A stretch of DNA of 64,000 bases from Cardinalis cardinalis. Taxonomy: Eukaryota > Chordata > Aves > Passeriformes > Cardinalidae. Below, one piece after another: positions 61,905 to 64,000 of the stretch. Where the stretch lies: positions 11,756,805-11,820,804 of the forward strand of contig JACDOX010000003.1 of the NCBI GenBank assembly GCA_014549065.1. Reading direction: 5' to 3'. Under the pieces are notes generated by a model. It was given only the letters and a program-made list of their open reading frames with translations. It was not told the origin of the DNA and made no database searches. The translations under genes were made by a program, and so were the position numbers. Every line of letters starts with the position of its first letter. The first letter of the stretch is position 1.

Positions 61905-62300
61905 AGAAAAATCTGAGAGATCTGGGGTTGTTCAGCATGGAAAAGGCTTTGGGGGAGACCTCACTGCAGCCTTTTAGTACCTTAACAGGGCTCATAAAAA
62001 GCATGGTGGGACATTTCATACAGGCAGNTAGAGACAAGTCAAGCAGTAATGGTTTTAAACTAAAATTGAGCAGGCTTAGATTAGGTATTANGAAGAAATT
62101 CTTTACTCAGAGGGTGCTGAAGCACTGGAATAGGTTGCCCAGGGAGGTCTGGATGCCCCACCCCTGCCAGTGTTCAAGACAGGCTGGATGGGGCTCTGAG
62201 TGACCTAACCTAGTGGGTGACATCCTCTCCCNTGGCAGGGAGATTGGAACAAGGTGATCTTTAAGGTCCCTTTTACCCCAACCTATTCTATGACTCTATG
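61905..62300 (+). mobile_element. CR1 LINE 3' fragment (5'-truncated)
   Basis: It shows the typical CR1 3' region: GGGTTGTTCAGCATGGAAAA, then GGTTTTAAACTAAAATTGAG, AGAAATTCTTTACTCAGAGG, GGTTGCCCAGGGAGGTCTGG and GGTCCCTTTTACCCCAACC, ending ATTCTATGACTCTATG. CR1 is the main avian non-LTR retrotransposon. Truncation at the 5' end is usual. The copy is moderately diverged from the consensus I recall. Confidence 0.95.
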
Positions 62301-64000
62301 TCTGAAAAGTCATGCTAAGTTTGCACATGGTGAGTTTGCACCAAATGAGCTCAACAGAAGGCTCAAGTACAGTTTAACCCTAGAAGTAAATGAATTTTTC
62401 TTTCCTCAGAAAACTCAGTATCCAGCATCAGGAGTTGCCCAAGGTGTGTGACAGTGTGCTACTGAAAAATTTCAAAGAGGAGGAGTTCATTCACTTTCTG
62501 TCCTTTCCCTGGCCTCCAGCCCAGGGAGTGTCTGACAGCTACTCCTGCAGATTAATAACCTACTTGCTTCTAAGAGGATGTGTTTGATAGCAAAGCACTG
62601 AATTTTCTGAAAACTTCCTGGAAAATAACCAGGTTAAATGCTTACCTGTAATTGATAATCATCCCTCCAGTTGGGTTTCACACTGTGCTGCCCTTCAAAA
62701 GGTCTTTGGATGTTCCTCTCACAGATGGAGAGCAAAGGACTAAATTACACTAGAAGTATTTCTGTCTANATGTACAGACATACGTAACTGTCAGACAGAT
62801 CAAGGTAGGTGAGATGCTAAAATCTTCCAGAAGTTTTCAAGGAAGAGAGAAAGTAAAGGAACCTAGACCTTGCCTTTACAAGAAAAAAGTTATAATGTGA
62901 AAATTCTATTTGCAGAAATAATTCTGTCAAACACAACTCCATTCATACCTACNTCATACCAATTGATCCACAACAAAGAGACCTTTTTTTCAGCTATGAC
63001 AACTTTTCAATCACTCAAACTCTGTGACACTAGGATGGCACTATCACACTGAAGCAAACAGAACATGATCCAGTTTTGATNATTTGTAACACAAACCCAA
63101 AATTTGGACCTGTGCTGAGCCCTTTTTCAGTGTTCAAGAGCTGTTTCTTAACATACCCAAACACTACAAACTACATCCATCATTAACCACCTGGTACAAC
63201 CTGAGCAACCAAAGCAGCCATGGGCATCACTTCTTACCGTCTTCCAACTTGACCATATGGTTTTTCAGAAATGCTTAACAACACCCCAGTTCCTTTTGCC
63301 TTCAACTCATCCCCTGGAGTGAGTTAGCTCTGGGTATGTCTCTCTTCATTAGCTACAGAGGGAGTATAAATGGGCAGGCTAGAGTGATCACCTGACTTCT
63401 AGATGCAGGTGTCAGGAGGGGAATCCCTACCCTCTGTCTGTCTGACAGAAACAATCCTAGCAGGTTCCCCAACAGGGCAAGTGAGGCATGTTGTCCCACA
63501 AAGGAAACTCAGCCAGCTGGCATCAGATGGGCCCTACAGAATGTCCTGCTGCAATCCCCACTGAGACTGCTGCAGTGTGTGAGCACAAGCAGCTAAAACC
63601 TAAAGGGATATTGGCCTGTCTTGAAAAGGGAATTCCATTTTATGTCATGACACTGCAAAGTAATTGTGCTCAAAATAACTGGTTTTACTGCCTAAATACG
63701 TTTTTAGTACTTGAGCATCCAGGTGGATTCAATTGTGCTTGCAATTTTGCAGACATTAACGAGGGAGACTAAATGACTGAGGCGGGGAAAGAGAACAATG
63801 CTGCACTCCTGGGAGACAGACTGACACACGGACCAGAGCGCAGCACAAGCTCTCAGGAGCCTCAAAGTCTAGACCTGTTTTGACCACTGACTGACATATG
63901 TTGTAAAGCTGAACATGGAAAATAAAACACAACTGTTCTCTGTGTCTTTTACAAAAATAATACTGGCTGAAATCTTCAACAAGTGTAAACTATCAAATAA
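62301..64000. other. Noncoding to window end; candidate polyadenylation site near 63.92 kb
   Basis: No recognised gene. An AATAAA hexamer near 63920 is followed by CTGTTCTCTGTGTCTTTT. An acceptor-like tract CCCTCTGTCTGTCTGACAG ends near 63448. A terminal exon of an unknown + strand transcript could lie between, with a 94-codon frame (63488-63772) of unknown nature. This is weak evidence. Confidence 0.3.

Noticed and set aside
61928..62203. 91-codon frame on the + strand
   Set aside because: It lies wholly in the CR1 3' region, which is noncoding there.
34587..64000. Searched for KLF7 zinc-finger exons (HTGEKPF-type links) on the minus strand
   Set aside because: None found in any frame, so KLF7 must lie outside the window.
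1..64000. Bacterial-type systems, CRISPR arrays, tRNA or rRNA genes
   Set aside because: No direct-repeat spacer pattern, no cloverleaf or rRNA segments, and intron-containing vertebrate genes exclude a prokaryotic source.

Overview
The window is vertebrate nuclear DNA, almost certainly from a bird. A 3'-truncation-type CR1 LINE tail near 62 kb ends in the usual ATTCTATGA-like repeats. Two multi-exon genes with GT-AG introns lie in the order FASTKD2 then CPO, both on the + strand, which is the conserved amniote order next to KLF7. An apparent solo LTR near 57 kb resembles songbird families, so a passerine is possible but not proven. Single N bases are scattered through the window. Inside codons they fall mostly at third positions, so they look like masked polymorphic sites rather than random errors. 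One assembly gap lies at 10517-10641.

Region 1 (1-8.96 kb) holds the 3' part of FASTKD2: ten coding exons (221-8933) joined in consistent phase, giving the C-terminal 450 residues. These include the FAST_1, FAST_2 and RAP regions. The 5' exons lie outside the window. A polyadenylation hexamer directly follows the stop codon.

Region 2 (8.96-20.6 kb) is intergenic. It has no recognisable gene, one good MIR/CORE-SINE-like relic (about 18.4-18.6 kb), a tetranucleotide microsatellite and a hairpin with perfect 17-bp arms (17046-17132).

Region 3 (20.6-34.6 kb) holds a complete carboxypeptidase O gene: eleven coding exons, 453 residues. It has a signal peptide, a full activation propeptide (absent from human CPO), an M14 metallocarboxypeptidase domain with the zinc and catalytic residues, the Arg at the S1' position that gives CPO its acidic preference, and a hydrophobic C-terminal tail suited to a GPI anchor. 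Upstream are a tandemly duplicated HNF1-like element and a TATA-like box, which fit an intestinal gene.

Region 4 (34.6-64 kb) is a long noncoding stretch. It contains simple repeats, a 9-kb segment almost free of N bases, a probable solo LTR (about 56.5-57.06 kb), a GC-rich patch (59.2-60.4 kb) and a CR1 fragment (about 61.9-62.3 kb). KLF7 is expected further on, but no KLF zinc fingers occur in the window. I found no CRISPR array, operon, prophage or other clearly new system. The most interesting items are the intact CPO propeptide, the duplicated promoter element, the strong hairpins and the N-poor block.
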